A program made the position numbers and the translations under genes. Shown here one piece after another: positions 59,608 to 64,000 of a stretch of 64,000 nucleotides of DNA. Under the pieces are notes generated by a model that saw nothing but the letters and a program-made list of their open reading frames with translations, searched no databases and was not told the DNA's origin. The stretch's first letter is position 1. Every line of letters begins with the position of its first letter. Source of the DNA: Paramyrothecium sp. XJ0827 (lineage: Eukaryota > Ascomycota > Sordariomycetes > Hypocreales > Stachybotryaceae); NCBI GenBank assembly GCA_020881915.1, contig JAJFPB010000005.1, positions 2,604,001 to 2,668,000 of the forward strand, written 5' to 3'.

Positions 59608-61303
59608 TGCTATTGCCTGGATTTTTGCCTGTCAGCCATTACCTAGGTATGCAATAAAGACAAAAGAGCCCCTCAAATTGAAGAAATGCGAAGCTGCGTT
59701 GGAGCATCCATACCGTTCGTAACAGCGAACGTGGTCGATGAGAGGTTGGGCGTGAGTCTGGGCAGGAGAGGAGCAACAAGCTAACACCGCTTGAGGGATG
59801 CGAGGCCGGCGTGAAGCAAAGTATTGAAAATTGAAAAGAGCCACTCGGGGGACGTAGCCAACTCGGGGTGAGGAAGAGAAAGAGAGGACAGCGAGTAAGA
59901 AACGGAAAAGTACGGAAGATGTCCCAAGGGACGAAACAAACTTACCTGGATCCGATATGCCAATGGAAACGGAAGGACCGTCTGCGGTGCCGTGAGGCGA
60001 AATAGGAAGCTTTTATCTTCAGCCATGGCCCAACTGATCTTGAACTTCTTGCTTCACGTATGTGGGTGGAAGAGGCGGCAGCTTAAAGGACAGGAAGGGA
60101 CTTGGAGGCTGAAGGATCCAGGGCACTTTTCACTGTAACAGGTTTCTCAGAAACTGAACGATGGTCCACGCCATCTGTACCTAGTAAACAGCATCATCAG
60201 ATGAATAAGGGACAGGATAAGGTAGTGTGGGGGTGAGAGACAAGGGAGAGGGCAATCCGGCAGTATTTCGCTCCTTCCCATCCGCATGTCCATGCTCATG
60301 CCGCAGGTGAATGCGGCAGGTACCTCGTCTATCGCGCAGATAAGGCTGTTGACGAGGTACATTGGGCTTTGCCGAGAACTGGAGGTTGATGTAGGGAACT
60401 TGCCTAGTACCTTGCCTTAACTTAGTACCTGAGGGAATCGGTGAGTAATGGCAGAGATAGAAGTCGTGGCCGCGGCTTCTCGAAGGAGTTCCTTTCGCTT
60501 AGGACTGCCAGACTCGACGTCACTGTCAGCCACTTTTCCTATGGTAGCTATCCATAGTAGTTATCGTAGCTTACCTTATCTCGTTTACCACGATCCAGAC
60601 ATATATCTGATTATTCCTCTTCAGGAAGTGCTTGCAATAGAGCAATCTATTTTCAAGCCAGACTTGTGCATCTCATTCTGGGATTCATGCTCCGAATTCA
60701 AACCTCATCATGGGGCGTATCTTACCACACTCTCGAACTGTGGTGTCTTGTATCGACGCATGCGATAATCCACTGTTCCGAAATTTCACACTCCGGCATT
60801 TCAATCCGTGGTGTTGGGTGAAAGCCGGCGAAAGAAACGATAAAGCTGGTTGAATTTGCCCTAGATTAAGCTTAAGCACCTCAACTCGTGCCTGGAGGAG
60901 CGCCGTGTTACACAGACGACCGCATGGAAGTGGCAGGCACTTGGCAAGGGCCTCTTTCGAAGCTCATAGATGAGGTACACTTATTCATTGTCTTCTGGCC
61001 TAACCTGCCGAAACGGCATTGGCTGAGAGTGCGAATTGAAGCCTGCTTTCACTGATTGCGGAGACGATACCATGATCAACATGAAGCTCCAGAAACCTCA
61101 AGACTCAGAAAAATGCTGTTCGATGGAAAATGCAATTTATTAGTTCCTTTCGTAATTTTCTTTTAAATTTCGTATTCACCGACTTGTTGGAACCACTGAC
61201 GCGGAAGTAAGCCATTCCTCATCCCGCGCTCAGGGTATTATGTCTGGATGACCTTCTTACATCTCATCGCTATTATACAGTCACCGTATTGATGAAATCG
61301 TGA
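59608..61303. other. Intergenic: zinc-finger gene promoter and bet2 3' flank
   Basis: About 1.7 kb. It includes the possible extra 5' exon of the zinc-finger gene at 59946-60026, GGTACCT/TAGTACCT motifs near 60320-60430, and a 106-codon plus-strand frame at 60448-60768 with a proper ATG but no recognisable content. The part from about 61120 is A/T-rich. Confidence 0.5.
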
Positions 61304-62349
61304 TTATTGTTTCAAGAGACGGGCTGTGGCCACTTTCGGCATGCAATAGACTGGATCGACAGCCTCCAGACCAGGATAGCCGAGAAGACTCAGACCAGCG
61401 ATGCCAAAGCAAGTGTGCCACACGTCGACCATGTCACCAGGCCTGTCCGAGATGCCACCCGTCTCAGGATCTTGGCATCCTAGGATGAAGTTGGTTAAAG
61501 CATCCCGGTCAATCCAGTGACCACGGCCGATGATGTGTAGGCTGCTGAACACCCACCAACTATAGCACACGTCCTCCTTCTTCTCGGGTCGACCATTGAG
61601 GCCTCCTCCAGGTGTTTGTCTTTCACTTAGCCAACGCCCCAATTTTTCTTTATCAATAAGGTCTAGCCGGCCGGCAATGGCAAGTGCCGCGACGCAGGTG
61701 AGAACTTGACCCGAGTGTGATTCAGCGCCAGGCCTGACGCCGTAGCCACCGTCAAAGTTGGCACAAGACACGACGTATTCAACAGCCTTGTCGAGGTCGA
61801 TCACAGACAAGAGACCAAGCAGGGACAGAGCATTTAGGGCACCATACAAGAAGCGGGTATCTTCCTCGCCCCACTCGTCACCTTGAAATGTGCCCGTCTC
61901 CTTGTTCTGAAGTTCCGCGATGTCTAGCCGATCTATTAGAACAGGGTCTTCGTCGACTATTGAGAAAGCGCACGGGGGCACTTACATCTCGCCACTTGTC
62001 CTTTGCCCTTGCCGCGAGTCTCCAACTCATCGAAGCCGTCGACCATACCGAGAATCTGCACCGCACTCACAGTGGAAAGCATATGGGCATCATGACCAGG
62101 GGCAGCTCCAAAACCTCCATTTCCATGCTGACATGAAAGGACGAAATCGATAGTTTCCTGGCGAGGAAGAGCGTCGGGCCGGCCAAGGAGGTGTAACGCA
62201 GTCAAACCCCAGTAAATGCCATTGAGGCGTAAGTGTTCCGTCAGCCAATAATCTAGCTGATCCTTCCTGGTGTCAAGGCTCTGAATGTATTTAACATGAA
62301 GATCCGTAAGGAGTTTCGGATCCACCGGCGATTTATCGGTCTGGGCCAT
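61304..62349 (-). CDS. bet2: Rab geranylgeranyltransferase (type II) beta subunit Bet2
   Basis: Two exons: 62349-61986 and 61932-61304, giving 330 residues, a normal length for the family. The alpha-alpha barrel repeats are visible: [78 protein letters not shown] and [14 protein letters not shown]. The expected zinc ligands are D242, C244 and H294. Known role: with the alpha subunit and Rab escort protein it adds two geranylgeranyl groups to the C-terminal cysteines of Rab GTPases, so that they attach to membranes. The start ATG ([14 protein letters not shown]) lies in a good context (AGCATGGCC). The intron has a GTAAGT donor and a CTAATAG end. Confidence 0.96.
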
Positions 62350-64000
62350 GCTTTTGAATGCTCCAAATCGCACTTGTTGTTAACATGGAGCCGGTTGAAG
62401 CTGAGGTCGTTGATGGCCCTCATCCAGGTGGGCGACAGTTCCAAAGGTGGACATGTGATTATATAAGCATCGCAAAATGCAAAGCAAATTCTCAAAGCCA
62501 TTGTACTTATGGTTATCATAAGAGGAGATCGGTTTAATTTTTATCTAATTACCTCTTTAGCCTCTATTTTCTATTGCGTCTTGCTCCCTCAATTTTGGGT
62601 TGCTTTTAGGGACCAAGAAGTGACCAACACTGGGTTTGTTAAGAAGCGCGATACCAGGCCGTTATTTCGATGATGAGCAACCAATATACCTTCTCCGGAC
62701 TTGACCTACAACGACCCCTTCATATCATAATTACACCAACGCATTGAGTTAATGAAGCTTTAAGCTGAAAAGCCAGGCAACCAGGCAGGCTTTTCTTCGC
62801 GTCTGTTGAATCGGCCCTGAGCAACACGGGCATCCGCCGCAGTTGAGCGGACCAGGTCTATTTTGAGCTTACCATTTCCGCCTATGAATCGTGTCACAAG
62901 ACGAAGAGGCAAGAATAGAACGTCTCAAGACGCAGCTCACCATCGACATGGCTGTGGCCGTGCTCATACACGTGTTCTTGCAAATGCAACGTGAGATTTC
63001 ACACGAAATGAATCTTCGCTTGGGGGCTGATAAACACAACTGACGTACTGCCGCGTCACTCTCGTACCCTAATTTATAAATGCGACACTGTGACAAGGAT
63101 TGTTCCGATGACATGGCGGTGCTCATCCAGTAAGCATGTGCGACACAACACATCATTCATGATCATGTTTAGTCGGGTGCGGGACCGATCAGCAAACCAC
63201 GAAACGAATGATTCGTCAAAGACTGGAAAGTGTCCTGCGAAGGGCCTATTCTTAGCTGTATGCTTGCCTCGGAGCCATTGCCAAGTGGCTCTGTGATGGG
63301 GAAGAGATCAAGACAGCTGAGGTGTTAGAGAAGGACGGAACCAGATGGCGAGGTGTGCCTAACTCACTCGTACAATTACCTACCGAAAGTACCTAGTGAT
63401 TCTAAGAACAAACCGCTCCCTCCCGTCAGCCCTCGGCGTGTCAGGATGGCTTTCTCGAACATTGCCGTGCAGAGTGCATGGCATCTGGAAACCAGATACC
63501 CTTGCTGGGCCAGCAAGGTAATGCCTGTACCTGTACTTTTGGACAAACGGGCTTCCCCACAATACCTGTTGGGTGGACGTGGGTCAAGGCCAGCAGATCT
63601 CTTGAGGTCCGGCCAGAAGTTAGCAAGGGAAAAAAGAAGAAAAAAAGCCACACCCCTGAGCTGGTCAACGCCGCCGCCAAGCGAGGGACCAGGAAATCCC
63701 CCAAACCCGTATTAATTAACGTTGAGGGCCAACTAGCGTTCAAGCCTAGTGCGACAGCATGTTTCAGATGTTGTCCGTGGCAGTTCGAGGTACGCATGTG
63801 CGGGTGTCCCAGCGCTTCGGACCACCCACCAGAGTCAGACTTCCCCCTTTACCTAAGATAAGGTAGGTACCTGGTCTTGCATTCCACACTCTTACCCCGA
63901 GTAAATGCGAGATCGAGCTTGCTGAACAGTGAATGATACTTCTATGGTAAGGTAGACACCTAACTCCTTATGAGAAAAGGGCCCAACACACTCCCATACC
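62350..64000. other. Right-edge intergenic region
   Basis: 1.65 kb upstream of bet2. It includes an A/T-rich part at about 62510-62770 and GGTACCT-type motifs at about 63380-63395 and 63853-63875. The open frames, up to 127 codons, lie in several registers over the same bases and resemble no family. A gene running in from beyond the right edge cannot be excluded. Confidence 0.55.

Noticed and set aside
60448..60768. 106-codon frame with a good ATG between the zinc-finger gene and bet2
   Set aside because: No recognisable sequence or coding-like bias and no neighbouring exon. Kept only as a note in the intergenic entry.
62869..63156. Cysteine-rich 95-codon minus-strand frame
   Set aside because: No signal peptide, no regular cysteine spacing, and no supporting splice structure.

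Overview
The window looks like a gene-sparse stretch of a filamentous ascomycete genome (Pezizomycotina, most likely Sordariomycetes). The reasons are: short spliceosomal introns of mostly 45-175 nt with GTRNGT donors, CTAAC/CTGAC branch sites and YAG acceptors; pyrimidine-rich leaders; a group III HAMP-repeat histidine kinase (OS-1/NIK1 type); a single-FHA Chk2 kinase (PRD-4 type); and ascomycete-type BAR-PH-ArfGAP, condensin and MSH3 proteins. The species cannot be named from this sequence. I saw no rRNA, convincing tRNA, CRISPR, transposon, viral or secondary-metabolite genes.

Layout, left to right. 1-423 (-): N-terminal part of translation factor eIF3m, cut by the window edge. 1172-3448 (-): Chk2/PRD-4 checkpoint kinase, five exons. 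4906-8527 (-): BAR-PH-ArfGAP protein, six exons. 11224-15460 (+): UNC-13/MUN-type protein with an embedded C2 domain. 15461-21495: about 6 kb without a convincing gene. 21496-25680 (+): OS-1 histidine kinase, five exons. 26811-28008 (-): a small 86-residue coiled-coil protein with a 20-nt microexon. 28009-36046: about 8 kb without a convincing gene, ending in a long pyrimidine-rich leader. 36047-37985 (+): SAM plus HMG-box protein, seven exons. 38925-41714 (-): condensin kleisin subunit Brn1/CAP-H, divergent from 42262-45402 (+), a CCX/NCLX-type cation/Ca2+ exchanger. 46541-47637 (+): phosphomannomutase. 48045-51717 (-): WW domain plus PhoD-like phosphatase. 53616-56967 (+): mismatch repair protein MSH3. 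57637-59607 (-): an unrecognised protein with a U1/matrin-like zinc finger. 61304-62349 (-): Rab geranylgeranyltransferase beta subunit Bet2. 62350-64000: no gene seen.

Function. These are mostly single-copy housekeeping and signalling genes with no shared pathway. Loose themes are genome maintenance (Chk2, condensin, MSH3), membrane traffic (ArfGAP, UNC-13-like, Bet2, phosphomannomutase) and stress or ion signalling (OS-1, Ca2+ exchanger). The two long gene-free blocks lie directly upstream of the two genes most likely to be regulators, OS-1 and the SAM-HMG protein. A short GGTACCT/TACCTTACC motif recurs in nearly every intergenic region.

Exon boundaries were derived by hand from reading frame, splice-site sequence and recognised family sequence, and every joined frame was checked by arithmetic. 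No transcripts or database searches were available.
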